From Ciceribacter sichuanensis (GTDB taxonomy: Bacteria; Pseudomonadota; Alphaproteobacteria; Rhizobiales; Rhizobiaceae): DNA of 64,000 nt. The notes beneath the pieces were generated by a model, which saw only the letters and a program-made list of their open reading frames with translations, was not told the origin of the DNA and did not search any database. The DNA lies in assembly GCF_024055605.1 (NCBI RefSeq), contig NZ_JAMXLX010000004.1:62001-126000 (forward strand), in the 5' to 3' direction. Made by a program: the position numbers and the translations under genes. Shown here piece by piece: positions 36,325 to 45,855 of this stretch (its first letter is position 1; the number at the start of each line of letters is the position of its first letter).

Positions 36325-38172
36325 ATGGGATTGGCTTTCCTGAGGGCGGGTATTCTTGCGCTGGCCGCGGCGACCTTTGTGCCGCAGGCGCTGCAGGCGC
36401 AGGAACCTGAATGGCGCCACGCGCTCGCCGTCATCGAGGCGCCGAAATATCCGAAGGATTTTCCCCGGTTCAACTATGTCAATCCCGATGCGCCCAAGGC
36501 CGGTGATCTGAAGCTTTCCGCCGACGGCACCTTCGACACCTTCAATCCCGTGCTCGACAAGGGCGAGCTTGCCGCCGGCCTGACGCCGCGTGCTTCTCTG
36601 GTCACCGAGACGCTGCTGAAGCCGTCGATGGACGAGGTCGATGCGGTCTACGGCCTGCTTGCCGAAGCCGTTTCCTACCCGGAAGACTACGCCTGGGCGA
36701 AGTTCCGCCTGCGGCCGGAGGCCAAATGGGCGGATGGCCGGCCGGTCACGCCCGAGGACGTCGTCTTCAGCTTCGACAGGTTCAAGGATCTCAATCCGAA
36801 ATACGCCAGCTACTACCAGCATGTGCTGAAGGCGGAAAAGACCGGCGAACGCGAAGTCACCTTCACCTTCGACGAGAAGAACAATCGTGAATTGCCCGTC
36901 ATCGTCGGTGAACTCGATATTGTCCCGATGCACTGGTGGACGGCCAACGGCCCGGACGGCAAGCCGCGCGACATATCGAAGACGACGCTGGAGCCGGTTC
37001 TCGGCTCGGGCCCCTATCGCATCGCCGCCTTCTCGCCCGGTTCGACGATCCGCTACGAGCTTCGCGACGATTATTGGGGCAAGGATCTCAACGTCAACAT
37101 CGGCTACAACAACTTCCGCAGCCAGACCTACACCTATTTTGCCGACCTCGATGTCGAGTTCGAGGCCTTCCGGTCCGGCAATGTCGATTACTGGGCGGAA
37201 AACTCCGCCATGCGCTGGGCGCGTTCCTATGATTTCCCTGCAGTCACCGACGGTCGCGTCAAGCGGGAGGTGCTGGACAACGAATACAAGACCTCAGGCA
37301 TTCTCGTCGGCTTCATCCCCAACATGCGCCGCGACAAGTTCAAGGATCCGCATGTCCGCAAGGCGCTGAACTATGCCTTCGATTTCGAGGAATTGAACCG
37401 CACGATCTTCTTCGGCCAGTACCAGCGCATCGACAGCTATTTCTACGGTTCCGAACTCGCTTCCACGGGGCTGCCCGAAGGCAGGGAACTGGAAATCCTG
37501 AAGGGGCTCGGCGATGGCGTGCCCCCGGAAGTCTTCACCGCCGAATACAAGAACCCGGTGTCTGGCGATCCCGCAAAGCTGCGCGACAATCTCCGCACTG
37601 CCGTCTCGCTCTTCCGCGAGGCCGGCTACGAGATCAAGGGCGGCCGGATGACCGATACGAAGACCGGAACGCCGCTTTCCTTCGAAATCCTGCTGAGCGG
37701 CCCGACCATCGAGAGGGTGGCGCTGCCGTTCGCCGATAACCTGAAGAAGATCGGCGTCACGGTGTCGGTCCGCACCGTCGATGCGTCGCAATACACCAAC
37801 CGTGTCCGCAGCTTCGACTATGACATGATCTATCTTGGCTGGGCGCAGAGCCTCAATCCGGGCAATGAGCAGAAGAACTACTGGGGCTCCCAGTCGGTCG
37901 GGCAGGAAGGCTCGCAGAACTATGCCGGCATTTCCAATCCTGCGATCGACAAGCTGATCGACCGGATCATTTTCGCCAAGGATCGCGACACCCTGATCCC
38001 GACGGTCAAGGCGCTGGATCGACTGTTGTTGGCGGGAAGCTACACTGTGCCGTCCTACACCATGCGCTCCTCGCGCATCGCCTATTGGGACAAGTTGGCT
38101 CGGCCGGCGGAATTGCCGACATACGGTATCGGCTTTCCGTCCATCTGGTGGGCCAAGGGCGCATCGAAGTGA
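36325..38172 (+). CDS. yejA: Oligopeptide/microcin C-type ABC transporter substrate-binding protein
   Basis: Periplasmic family-5 extracellular solute-binding protein, 615 residues. The signal peptide runs to about residue 24 (ALQA-QEPEW). RLRPEAKWADGRPVTPEDVVFSF is the SBP_bac_5 signature near 130-155. Frame openness extends far upstream, but that stretch is the antisense of mepA. ATG 36325 is the only start giving a signal peptide. It leads yejABEF; the substrate is probably peptides, judged by homology class. Confidence 0.93.
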   Translation: MGLAFLRAGILALAAATFVPQALQAQEPEWRHALAVIEAPKYPKDFPRFNYVNPDAPKAGDLKLSADGTFDTFNPVLDKGELAAGLTPRASLVTETLLKPSMDEVDAVYGLLAEAVSYPEDYAWAKFRLRPEAKWADGRPVTPEDVVFSFDRFKDLNPKYASYYQHVLKAEKTGEREVTFTFDEKNNRELPVIVGELDIVPMHWWTANGPDGKPRDISKTTLEPVLGSGPYRIAAFSPGSTIRYELRDDYWGKDLNVNIGYNNFRSQTYTYFADLDVEFEAFRSGNVDYWAENSAMRWARSYDFPAVTDGRVKREVLDNEYKTSGILVGFIPNMRRDKFKDPHVRKALNYAFDFEELNRTIFFGQYQRIDSYFYGSELASTGLPEGRELEILKGLGDGVPPEVFTAEYKNPVSGDPAKLRDNLRTAVSLFREAGYEIKGGRMTDTKTGTPLSFEILLSGPTIERVALPFADNLKKIGVTVSVRTVDASQYTNRVRSFDYDMIYLGWAQSLNPGNEQKNYWGSQSVGQEGSQNYAGISNPAIDKLIDRIIFAKDRDTLIPTVKALDRLLLAGSYTVPSYTMRSSRIAYWDKLARPAELPTYGIGFPSIWWAKGASK

Positions 38173-38231
38173 GCTGCGGGGCTTGCGTGCCACATTTGAG
38201 CAGCTACCAATAAACCCCACGAATCGCATGG

Positions 38232-38253
38232 GCCGGCAGCGCCGTCTGCCGGC
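38232..38253 (+). repeat. Intercistronic hairpin between yejA and yejB
   Basis: GCCGGCAG (38232-38239) and CTGCCGGC (38246-38253) form a perfect 8-bp stem with a 6-nt loop in the 151-bp gap. It lacks a T-run and parallels the phnD-phnE1 hairpin. It could raise binding-protein yield relative to the permeases. Confidence 0.6.
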
Positions 38254-38323
38254 GGAAAAGGACAAACGGATTGATAGCGGGACTTGAGACGGACATTATG
38301 CGCCACGCGGGAGAGACGGCCTG

Positions 38324-39418
38324 ATGGGTGCCTATATCCTCAGACGTCTCCTGCTGATGATCCCGACCATTGTCGGCATCATGGGCATTTCCTTCCTCGT
38401 CATCCAGTTTGCGCCGGGCGGCCCGGTGGAGCAGGTGATCGCCCAGTTGACCGGGCAGGGCGATAGCGCCGACCAGCGCCTTTCCGGCGGCGGCGACATG
38501 CTCAACCAGCAATTCGGCAACGACGAGATGAACGCCAAGTATCGCGGCGCTCAGGGGCTCGATCCGGAACTCATTGCCAAGCTCGAAAAGCAGTTCGGCT
38601 TCGATAAGCCGCCGCTCACCCGCTTCCTCGACATGATGTGGAACTATATCCGCTTCGATTTCGGCGAGAGTTTCTTCCGCAACACCACGGTCATCGACCT
38701 GATCGTCGAGAAGATGCCGGTGTCGATCTCGCTCGGCGTCTGGATCCTGATCTTCTCCTACGCGATCTCGATCCCGCTTGGCATCAAGAAGGCTGTCGCG
38801 GACGGTTCTCCCTTCGATGTCTGGACCTCCGGCGTCATCGTCATCGGTTATGCCGTGCCGAGCTTCCTGTTCGGCATCCTGTTGATCGTGCTTTTCGCCG
38901 GCGGTTCCTTCTTCGATTGGTTCCCGCTGCGTGGTCTCGTCTCCGACAATTTCGCCCAACTGTCCTGGTGGGAAAAGATCGTCGACTATTTCTGGCACCT
39001 GACCCTGCCGCTGATCGCGCTGTCGCTGTCGGCCTTCGCCACCACCACGCTGCTCACGAAGAATTCCTTTATCGACGAGATCAAGAAGCAGTATGTCGTG
39101 ACCGCCCGCGCCAAGGGCCTGAACGAACGGCAGGTGCTTTATGGCCATGTGTTCCGCAACGCCATGCTGATTGTCATCGCCGGCATTCCCGGAGCCTTCA
39201 TCTCGGCCTTCTTCACCGGCTCGCTCTTGATCGAGAACATCTTCTCGCTCGATGGCCTCGGCCGGCTCGGCTATCTCTCGGTGGTCAATCGCGATTATCC
39301 CGTCGTCTTTGCCACCCTCTACATCTTTTCGCTGATGGGCCTTGTCGTCGGTCTCGTCTCCGACCTGATCTACACCTGGATCGATCCGCGCATCGATTTC
39401 GACCGGAGGGATGTCTGA
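38324..39418 (+). CDS. yejB: Oligopeptide ABC transporter permease YejB
   Basis: Inner-membrane permease, 364 residues. It starts [21 protein letters not shown] (TM1), typical of DppB/OppB-type subunits. An external loop of about 110 residues (30-140) precedes the remaining five segments. The EAA loop is [24 protein letters not shown]. One base separates its stop from yejE. Confidence 0.95.
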   Translation: MGAYILRRLLLMIPTIVGIMGISFLVIQFAPGGPVEQVIAQLTGQGDSADQRLSGGGDMLNQQFGNDEMNAKYRGAQGLDPELIAKLEKQFGFDKPPLTRFLDMMWNYIRFDFGESFFRNTTVIDLIVEKMPVSISLGVWILIFSYAISIPLGIKKAVADGSPFDVWTSGVIVIGYAVPSFLFGILLIVLFAGGSFFDWFPLRGLVSDNFAQLSWWEKIVDYFWHLTLPLIALSLSAFATTTLLTKNSFIDEIKKQYVVTARAKGLNERQVLYGHVFRNAMLIVIAGIPGAFISAFFTGSLLIENIFSLDGLGRLGYLSVVNRDYPVVFATLYIFSLMGLVVGLVSDLIYTWIDPRIDFDRRDV

Positions 39419-39419
39419 C

Positions 39420-40565
39420 ATGTCTTCCGTCGAAACCGCCCGTACCGCTGTCGCAGCTCCCGTGAAGAAGCCATGGTTTTCGCCGACGAATTTACGGCGT
39501 CTTGAAAACTTCAAGGCCAATCGTCGCGGCTACTGGTCGTTCTGGCTCTTCATGATCCTTTTCGTCCTGTCGTTGTTCGCTGAATTCATCGCCAACGACC
39601 GGCCGCTGATCGCCTCTTACAAGGGAGAGATCCTTTTCCCGGTGGTGGTCGATTATCAGGAGGAGAAGTTCGGCGGCTTCCTCGCCGTCACCGACTATCG
39701 TTCGCCCTTCATCAGCGACGAGATCAACGCCAATGGCTGGATGATCTGGCCGCCGATCCGCTATTCCTACCGCACAGTGAATTCGGACATTCCGCATTCC
39801 GCCCCGACGCCGCCCTTCTGGCTGATGGACAAGGCGGAGCGCTGCTCGGCCTATCCGCTCAAGGATCAGGATCCAAACTGCATTCTCGGCAATCTCAACT
39901 GGCTCGGCACCGACGACCAGGCGCGCGATGTTGCCGCCCGCATGATCTATGGCTTCCGCATCTCGGTCCTGTTCGGCCTCGTGCTGACCATCTGCTCGGC
40001 CTTCGTCGGCGTCACCGCCGGTGCCGTACAGGGCTATTTCGGTGGCTGGACAGACCTTCTGATGCAGCGTTTCATCGAGATCTGGTCCTCGATGCCGGTG
40101 CTTTACATCCTGCTCATCATTGCCGCGATTCTGCCGCCCGGTTTTTTCGTGCTGCTCGGGATCATGCTGCTGTTCTCATGGGTCAGTTTCGTCGGCATCG
40201 TGCGGGCGGAATTCCTGCGCGCCCGCAATTTCGAATATGTGAATGCCGCCCGCGCGCTCGGAGTCGGCAACTGGACCATCATGTTCCGGCATCTCCTGCC
40301 GAACGCCATGGTCGCCACGCTGACCTTCCTGCCCTTCATTCTCTCCGGCTCGATCACCACGCTGACATCGCTTGACTTCTTAGGCTTCGGCATGCCGCCG
40401 GGATCGCCTTCGCTCGGCGAACTCATCGCCCAAGGCAAGCGCAACCTCCAGGCTCCGTGGCTCGGCCTCACCGCCTTCTTCACCATGTCGATCATGCTGT
40501 CGCTCTTGATCTTCGTGGGCGAAGCCGTGCGTGACGCCTTCGATCCGAGGAAGACCTTCCGATGA
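39420..40565 (+). CDS. yejE: Oligopeptide ABC transporter permease YejE
   Basis: Inner-membrane permease of the OppC type, 381 residues. An N-terminal cytoplasmic stretch precedes TM1 (about 42-60). A long periplasmic loop contains ILGNLNWLGTDDQARDVAARMIYGFRIS, the OppC-like motif. The EAA loop is NAARALGVGNWTIMFRHLLPNAM. ATG 39420 has GGAGGG at a good distance. The ATG at 39411 would abut it. Confidence 0.94.
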   Translation: MSSVETARTAVAAPVKKPWFSPTNLRRLENFKANRRGYWSFWLFMILFVLSLFAEFIANDRPLIASYKGEILFPVVVDYQEEKFGGFLAVTDYRSPFISDEINANGWMIWPPIRYSYRTVNSDIPHSAPTPPFWLMDKAERCSAYPLKDQDPNCILGNLNWLGTDDQARDVAARMIYGFRISVLFGLVLTICSAFVGVTAGAVQGYFGGWTDLLMQRFIEIWSSMPVLYILLIIAAILPPGFFVLLGIMLLFSWVSFVGIVRAEFLRARNFEYVNAARALGVGNWTIMFRHLLPNAMVATLTFLPFILSGSITTLTSLDFLGFGMPPGSPSLGELIAQGKRNLQAPWLGLTAFFTMSIMLSLLIFVGEAVRDAFDPRKTFR

Positions 40566-42190
40566 CCGCTCCGCTTCTTTCCGTCCGCGATCTTTCCGTC
40601 GCCTTCCATCAGGGCGGCAAGGAGACCCTTGCCGTCGACCGGGTCTCCTTCGACATCGCCCCGGGCGAGGTCGTGGCGCTGGTTGGCGAGTCCGGCTCCG
40701 GCAAGTCCGTCTCGGCCAACTCCGTGTTGCGCCTCCTGCCTTATCCGGCGGCGAGCCATCCTTCGGGAGAGATTCTGTTCGAGGGTCGTGATCTTCTCAA
40801 GTTGCCCGAGGCGGAACTTCGTCAAGTGCGCGGCAATGACGTGACGATGATCTTCCAGGAGCCGATGACCTCGCTCAATCCGCTCCACTCCATCGAGAAG
40901 CAGATCGGCGAGATCCTCGAACTGCACCAGGCGATGAGCGGACCCGCGGCGCGCGAACGGACGCTGGAGCTTCTCCGGCAGGTCGGCATCCGCGAACCGG
41001 AAAAGCGCCTCTCCGCCTATCCGCACGAATTGTCCGGTGGCCAGCGCCAGCGTGTGATGATCGCCATGGCGCTTGCCAACCGGCCGAAACTGCTGATCGC
41101 CGATGAGCCGACGACCGCGCTCGACGTGACCGTTCAGGCGCAGATTCTGGCGCTTCTCCGACAGTTGAAGGCCGATCACGGCATGTCCATGCTGTTCATC
41201 ACCCACGACCTCGGCATCGTGCGCAAGTTTGCCGACCGGGTCTGCGTCATGACCAAGGGCCGGATCGTCGAAAGCGGGCCGGTGGAGGAGATCTTCAACA
41301 ATCCGCAGCACGACTATACGAAAAAGCTTCTTGGCTCCGAGCCGCGCGGCGAACCGCCGGCGCTCGATGAGACCAAGCCGGTGGTGATGAAGGGTGAAGA
41401 CATCCGCGTCTGGTTCCCGATCAAGGCCGGCTTCCTGCGCAAGGTGGTGGATCACGTGAAGGCGGTTGATGGCGTCGACATGGTGCTGCGCGCCGGCCAG
41501 ACGCTCGGCGTCGTCGGCGAATCCGGCTCCGGCAAGACGACGCTTGGTCTGGCGCTGGCCCGCCTCATCTCGTCGAAGGGTCGCATCAGCTTCATCGGGC
41601 AGGAAATCGACGGGTTTTCCTATAGCGAGATGCGTCCGTTGCGCGACCGCCTGCAGATCGTCTTTCAGGATCCTTACGGCTCGCTCAGCCCTCGCATGTC
41701 GGTGGGCGAGATCATCGCGGAAGGCTTGAAGGTCCACGAGAGCGCGCTGTCGGCGGATGAGCGCGATGCCCGGGTCTGCTGGGCGCTGGAGGAGGTCGGC
41801 CTCGATACGGCGACCCGCTGGCGTTACCCGCACGAGTTTTCCGGTGGCCAGCGGCAGCGCATCGCGATTGCCCGCGCCATGGTGCTGAAACCCCGTTTCG
41901 TCATGCTCGACGAACCGACCTCGGCGCTCGACATGACGGTGCAGGCACAGGTGGTCGATTTGCTGCGCGACCTGCAGAAGAAGCACGACCTCGCCTATCT
42001 CTTCATCAGCCACGACCTGCGCGTGGTGAAGGCGCTTGCCAACGAGGTGATCGTCATGCGCGCCGGCAAGGTGGTGGAGCAGGGGCCGTCGAGTTCGATC
42101 TTCTCCGCGCCCAGGGAAGACTATACCCGCGCCCTGATGGCCGCCGCCTTCAATCTCGAAGCCGTCGAGATCGGCGGCGTCAGCCAGTAA
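40562..42190 (+). CDS. yejF: Oligopeptide ABC transporter ATPase YejF (two ATPase domains)
   Basis: Duplicated ATP-binding subunit, 542 residues. Domain 1 (about 5-265) has [12 protein letters not shown] and [14 protein letters not shown]. Domain 2 (about 280-535) has [13 protein letters not shown] and [14 protein letters not shown]. Both carry Walker B LIADEP/VMLDEP and H-loops. The ATG overlaps the yejE stop (ATGA). The stop lies inside the first copy of a 21-bp tandem repeat. Confidence 0.96.
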   Translation: MTAPLLSVRDLSVAFHQGGKETLAVDRVSFDIAPGEVVALVGESGSGKSVSANSVLRLLPYPAASHPSGEILFEGRDLLKLPEAELRQVRGNDVTMIFQEPMTSLNPLHSIEKQIGEILELHQAMSGPAARERTLELLRQVGIREPEKRLSAYPHELSGGQRQRVMIAMALANRPKLLIADEPTTALDVTVQAQILALLRQLKADHGMSMLFITHDLGIVRKFADRVCVMTKGRIVESGPVEEIFNNPQHDYTKKLLGSEPRGEPPALDETKPVVMKGEDIRVWFPIKAGFLRKVVDHVKAVDGVDMVLRAGQTLGVVGESGSGKTTLGLALARLISSKGRISFIGQEIDGFSYSEMRPLRDRLQIVFQDPYGSLSPRMSVGEIIAEGLKVHESALSADERDARVCWALEEVGLDTATRWRYPHEFSGGQRQRIAIARAMVLKPRFVMLDEPTSALDMTVQAQVVDLLRDLQKKHDLAYLFISHDLRVVKALANEVIVMRAGKVVEQGPSSSIFSAPREDYTRALMAAAFNLEAVEIGGVSQ

Positions 42191-42224
42191 CATCCCGCTT
42201 ACCGCCAGTAACATCCTGCTTACG
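42183..42224 (+). repeat. 21-bp tandem duplication at the yejF stop codon
   Basis: Two adjacent 21-bp units, 42183-42203 and 42204-42224, differ at two positions (19 of 21 identical). Each begins GCCAGTAACATCC. The first includes the yejF TAA, so the second duplicates the stop context. It looks like a recent slippage event in the 46-bp gap before the dehydrogenase gene. Confidence 0.8.
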
Positions 42225-42236
42225 GAAAGAGTGACC

Positions 42237-43199
42237 ATGTCCGACAAGAGCCCCGTCGTCATCGACCTGAAGTTCGACCGCGAAAGCGTCGTCGCAGGCT
42301 TGAAGAACGCCTTTCCCGGCCGCGAGATCATTGACATGGCCTTGGCGGAAAATGCTGGCCGCGATCTTTCCGGCAGCGCCTATGCCGTCGTCTGGAAGCC
42401 GGATCCGGCTCTGTTTTCCCGCATGCCGGACCTCAAGGTGATCTTTTCCGGCGGCGCCGGTGTCGATCATATCCTGACGGCTTACGAACTGCCCGATGTG
42501 CCGATCGTCCGTTTCGTCGACCGCAGCCTGACGGACCGCATGAGCGAGTGGGTCGTGCTGCAATGCCTGACCCACTTGCGAAGGTCGCTCGCCTATGCTC
42601 GCCAGCAGAAGAACCATGAATGGCGCGAACTCGATCCGCAGCCCGAGGCCTGCGATGTGACCGTCGGCGTCATGGGTCTCGGCGTTCTCGGTCAGGATGC
42701 CGTCCGCAAGCTCAAGGTCATGGGCTTCGAGGTCGTCGGCTGGTCGCGCAGCATGAAGGTGATTGAGGGTGTCGAGACCTTCGACGAGGCGGGGCTCGAT
42801 GCCTTCCTCGCCAGGACCGACATTCTCGTCGGCCTTCTGCCGCTGACCGAGGAGACGCGCGGCATCTATAACGCCTCCCTGTTTGCCAAGCTTCGCCAGG
42901 GCGGCGCTCTCGAAAGACCTGTTTTCCTGAATGCCGGCCGCGGCGGCAGCCAGGTCGAGACGGATATCGTCTCGGCGATTGAAGGCGGCGTCCTTGGCGC
43001 GGCCTCGCTCGACGTTTTCGAGAAGGAACCGCTCGCCCCGGAAAGCCCGCTCTGGGATTTCGAAAACGTCATCATCACCCCCCATGCGGCGGCTTCCTCC
43101 GATGTCAGGGCGCTTTTCCGCCATGCCGACAGGCAGATGGCGCGTCTGGAGGGCGGCGATTCTCTGCAGCACGTCGTCGATCGCATGGCTGGCTACTGA
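42237..43199 (+). CDS. D-isomer-specific 2-hydroxyacid dehydrogenase (GhrA-type)
   Basis: NAD(P)H-dependent glyoxylate/hydroxypyruvate reductase-type enzyme, 320 residues. The nucleotide loop is GVMGLGVLGQDAVRKL, then GLLPLTEETRGIYN, NAGRGGSQVE with catalytic Arg, DVFEKEPLAPESPLW with Glu, and ITPHAAASSD with His. ATG 42237 is preferred over the GTG six bases upstream. It may be cotranscribed with yejABEF. Physiological substrate unknown. Confidence 0.92.
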   Translation: MSDKSPVVIDLKFDRESVVAGLKNAFPGREIIDMALAENAGRDLSGSAYAVVWKPDPALFSRMPDLKVIFSGGAGVDHILTAYELPDVPIVRFVDRSLTDRMSEWVVLQCLTHLRRSLAYARQQKNHEWRELDPQPEACDVTVGVMGLGVLGQDAVRKLKVMGFEVVGWSRSMKVIEGVETFDEAGLDAFLARTDILVGLLPLTEETRGIYNASLFAKLRQGGALERPVFLNAGRGGSQVETDIVSAIEGGVLGAASLDVFEKEPLAPESPLWDFENVIITPHAAASSDVRALFRHADRQMARLEGGDSLQHVVDRMAGY

Positions 43200-43293
43200 G
43201 CCGACGGGCGGAACTATATCCGAAGCCTCTTCGTTTCCCTGTTATCCGTTGGCGACATCGGGTCGCCATCACGCTGAAACAGGGAGATTTTCC

Positions 43294-43560
43294 ATGGATC
43301 CGCGTTCAGACACCCCTGATCCCGATCTGCAACCGGGTTCCGTCGAACCGAAGCAGGAAGCGTTGTCCGCGACCGAGGCGAGGCAGGGTCTTCTCGGCAA
43401 GCCGGTACTCGTCATTCTGCTTGCGGGCCTGATCCTCGCATTGCTGGTATGGATACCGACCGAATGGTGGGGCAGCGCCACGGCGCCTGAAAACCAGTCC
43501 AACCAGCCGGTGCAGCAGGAAACGGCTCCGCCGGCGCAGAACAATCCGCCGCAACAGTAG
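43294..43560 (+). CDS. Small single-pass membrane protein, function unknown
   Basis: An 88-residue protein: a polar, acidic N-terminus (MDPRSDTPDPDLQPG), a central membrane helix (about 38-57, PVLVILLAGLILALLVWI), and a Gln/Asn/Pro-rich tail (QPVQQETAPPAQNNPPQQ). The ATG follows AGGGAGATTTTCC. Codon use agrees with neighbours. No family recognised; it lies alone between the dehydrogenase and pncB. Confidence 0.75.
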   Translation: MDPRSDTPDPDLQPGSVEPKQEALSATEARQGLLGKPVLVILLAGLILALLVWIPTEWWGSATAPENQSNQPVQQETAPPAQNNPPQQ

Positions 43561-43613
43561 TCCTCCGGGGATATGGACTTTGTGAACCGAATTTCTGATA
43601 AGTGACGCGTGAA

Positions 43614-43636
43614 GCGGCCGGGCTGATCCCGGTCGC
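43614..43636 (+). terminator. GC-rich hairpin upstream of pncB
   Basis: GCGGCCGGG (43614-43622) pairs with CCCGGTCGC (43628-43636), nine pairs including one G-T, around a 5-nt loop. There is no T-run. It may end the small membrane-protein message or structure the pncB leader. Confidence 0.4.
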
Positions 43637-43680
43637 CGAAAGCGGTCGCAGTCGGCCGCGGTTTGCAGGACTGTCCGCCG

Positions 43681-44985
43681 ATGACCAAGACCGATATCGC
43701 GACACGGGTTTTCAACCACACATGGAAGCTTGACCCGATCCTCCGCAGCCTGATCGACACGGATTTCTACAAGCTCTTGATGCTGCAGATGATCTGGAAG
43801 CTCTATCCGGATGTGAACGCAACCTTCAGCCTGATCAACCGCACCAAGACGGTGCGCCTGGCGGAAGAAATCGACGAGACCGAACTGCGCGACCAGCTGG
43901 ATTACGCCCGTTCGCTGCGCCTTACCAAGAAGGAGGCGATCTGGCTCGCGGGTAACACCTTCTACGGCCGCGCCCAGATCTTCGAGCCGGAATTCCTGAC
44001 CTGGCTTTCCAATTTTCAACTGCCGGAATACGAACTGTCAAAGAAGGACGGCCAGTTCAGCCTGCATTTCCATGGCAAGTGGATGGAAACCACGATGTGG
44101 GAGATCCCCGCGCTTGCCATCATCAACGAGCTCCGCTCGCGCGCAGTGTCGAAGTCTCTCGGGCTTTTCACGCTGGATGTCCTCTATGCTCGCGCCAAGG
44201 CCAAGATGTGGTCGAAGGTCGAGCGCCTGCGTGAGCTTCCAGGCCTGCGGATCTCCGATTTCGGTACCCGTCGCCGGCACAGTTTTTTGTGGCAGCGCTG
44301 GTGCGTCGAAGCCCTGAAGGAAGGCATCGGCCCAGCCTTTACCGGCACCAGCAACGTGCTGCTCGCCATGGATTCTGATCTCGAGGCCGTCGGTACCAAC
44401 GCGCACGAACTGCCGATGGTGACGGCAGCACTTGCACGCAACGACGAGGAACTCGCGGCTGCGAATTACAAGGTGATGCAGGACTGGAACCGTCTCTATG
44501 GCGGCAACCTGCTGATCGTCCTGCCGGATACCTATGGCACCGCAGCCTTCCTGCGAAATGCGCCCGACTGGGTGGCGGACTGGACGGGTTTCCGCCCCGA
44601 CAGCGCCCCGCCGATCGAGGGCGGCGAGAAGATCATCGAATGGTGGAAGCAGAAGGGGCGTGATCCCCGGCAGAAACTGCTGATCTTCTCCGACGGCCTC
44701 GATGTCGATGCGATCATCGACACCTATCGTCATTTCGAGGGGCGCGTGCGCATGAGCTTCGGCTGGGGCACCAACCTCACCAACGATTTCGCCGGCTGCG
44801 CGCCTCGCGAGATCGAGGGCCTGAAGCCGATTTCGCTGGTCTGCAAGGTGAGCGATGCGAATGGCCGCCCAGCGGTCAAGCTCTCCGACAATCCGCGCAA
44901 GGCGACCGGCGATCCGGCCGAAGTGGAACGCTACCTGAAGTTCTTCGGCTCGGACGACCGCGTGGAGCAGGTCGTGCTCGTCTGA
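43681..44985 (+). CDS. pncB: Nicotinate phosphoribosyltransferase
   Basis: NAD salvage enzyme joining nicotinate and PRPP, 434 residues. [21 protein letters not shown] near residue 20, [40 protein letters not shown] and [34 protein letters not shown] are PncB motifs; the His in RRRHSF is the phosphorylated residue class. ATG 43681 is used in place of one six codons upstream. Confidence 0.97.
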   Translation: MTKTDIATRVFNHTWKLDPILRSLIDTDFYKLLMLQMIWKLYPDVNATFSLINRTKTVRLAEEIDETELRDQLDYARSLRLTKKEAIWLAGNTFYGRAQIFEPEFLTWLSNFQLPEYELSKKDGQFSLHFHGKWMETTMWEIPALAIINELRSRAVSKSLGLFTLDVLYARAKAKMWSKVERLRELPGLRISDFGTRRRHSFLWQRWCVEALKEGIGPAFTGTSNVLLAMDSDLEAVGTNAHELPMVTAALARNDEELAAANYKVMQDWNRLYGGNLLIVLPDTYGTAAFLRNAPDWVADWTGFRPDSAPPIEGGEKIIEWWKQKGRDPRQKLLIFSDGLDVDAIIDTYRHFEGRVRMSFGWGTNLTNDFAGCAPREIEGLKPISLVCKVSDANGRPAVKLSDNPRKATGDPAEVERYLKFFGSDDRVEQVVLV

Positions 44986-45119
44986 TATCGACAGCAAGGC
45001 CGATGCCCGGTTCTTGCGATCCGTCCGCTTGTCTGTAAGCTGTCGGTCAAATATTCTGCTGCGCCCGGGGAGGGGCGTGGTGGAAAGCGTGACCACATCG
45101 CTTCAGGGAGGAAGACATC

Positions 45120-45593
45120 ATGGACATGAACGGCACCGAACGGATCGAGGCTCCGGTCGAAACGGTATGGCGGGCGTTGAACGACGCGGACATCCTGCGT
45201 CAGGCGATACCCGGCTGCGAGGAACTGGAAAAGACTTCCGACACGGACCTGATCGCAAAGGTCGTTCTGAAGATCGGACCGATCAAGGCGAAGTTCGAAG
45301 GCGCCGTGGAACTGCAGAACCTCAATCCGCCGCGTTCCTACACGATCTCCGGTGAGGGCAAGGGCGGCATTGCCGGTTTTGCCAAGGGCGGAGCCGATGT
45401 CTCGCTTGAGGCCGATGGGCCGGATGCCACGATCCTGAGTTATGCGGTCAAGGCCGAGGTCGGGGGCAAGATCGCCCAGCTCGGTTCCCGTCTGATCGAT
45501 TCCACCGCAAAAAAGCTTGCCGGGCAGTTCTTCTCGAAATTTGCGGAGCTGGTGACCGCGGCTCCCGGCGGGGCGGTCAGCGCCTCCGCGTGA
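45120..45593 (+). CDS. CoxG-like SRPBCC-family protein
   Basis: A 157-residue START/SRPBCC-fold protein of the CO-dehydrogenase subunit G family (MNGTERIEAPVETVWRALNDADILRQAIPGCEELEK; GKGGIAGFAKGGADVSLE). CoxG proteins help membrane attachment or maturation of molybdenum hydroxylases, but no such genes are nearby. The C-terminus (TAKKLAGQFFSKFAELV) is a possible amphipathic helix. The ATG follows GGGAGGAAG. Confidence 0.88.
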   Translation: MDMNGTERIEAPVETVWRALNDADILRQAIPGCEELEKTSDTDLIAKVVLKIGPIKAKFEGAVELQNLNPPRSYTISGEGKGGIAGFAKGGADVSLEADGPDATILSYAVKAEVGGKIAQLGSRLIDSTAKKLAGQFFSKFAELVTAAPGGAVSASA

Positions 45594-45624
45594 ATGTGGC
45601 GGCATCCCGCCTGAAAGCCTTGCG

Positions 45625-45650
45625 CAAGCCACTGGAGCGACAGTGGCTTG
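45625..45650. repeat. Perfect 10-bp hairpin after the CoxG-like gene
   Basis: CAAGCCACTG (45625-45634) and CAGTGGCTTG (45641-45650) pair perfectly around a 6-nt loop, 31 bp past the CoxG-like stop and 39 bp before a small ORF. No T-run follows. Confidence 0.55.
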
Positions 45651-45688
45651 AGGCCGAAAATGTGATTCGGCGCGTATAGGATATGAAA

Positions 45689-45847
45689 ATGACGAACGAT
45701 CCCGATCACTTCTTCGAGCAGCAGGACGTAGCGCTGCAGATGCTCATTGTCGAAAACAGGGGTGACGAATTGACCGATATCCTCGTCGATGCTCTGCGCG
45801 ACGCCCTTGCCCTCCTGCAGGACGAGCAGGAACCTACGGTCCACTGA
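45689..45847 (+). CDS. Small acidic protein (52 residues), function unknown
   Basis: A short frame beginning MTNDPDHFFEQQDVALQ and ending LALLQDEQEPTVH. It is acidic, largely helical, with leucine spacing that could give a coiled coil. Third positions are strongly GC, as in flanking genes. AGGA lies seven bases ahead of the ATG at 45689; an ATG two codons upstream is also in frame. It converges on tadC with eight bases between stops. No family recognised. Confidence 0.5.
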   Translation: MTNDPDHFFEQQDVALQMLIVENRGDELTDILVDALRDALALLQDEQEPTVH

Positions 45848-45855
45848 CGGAGGCG

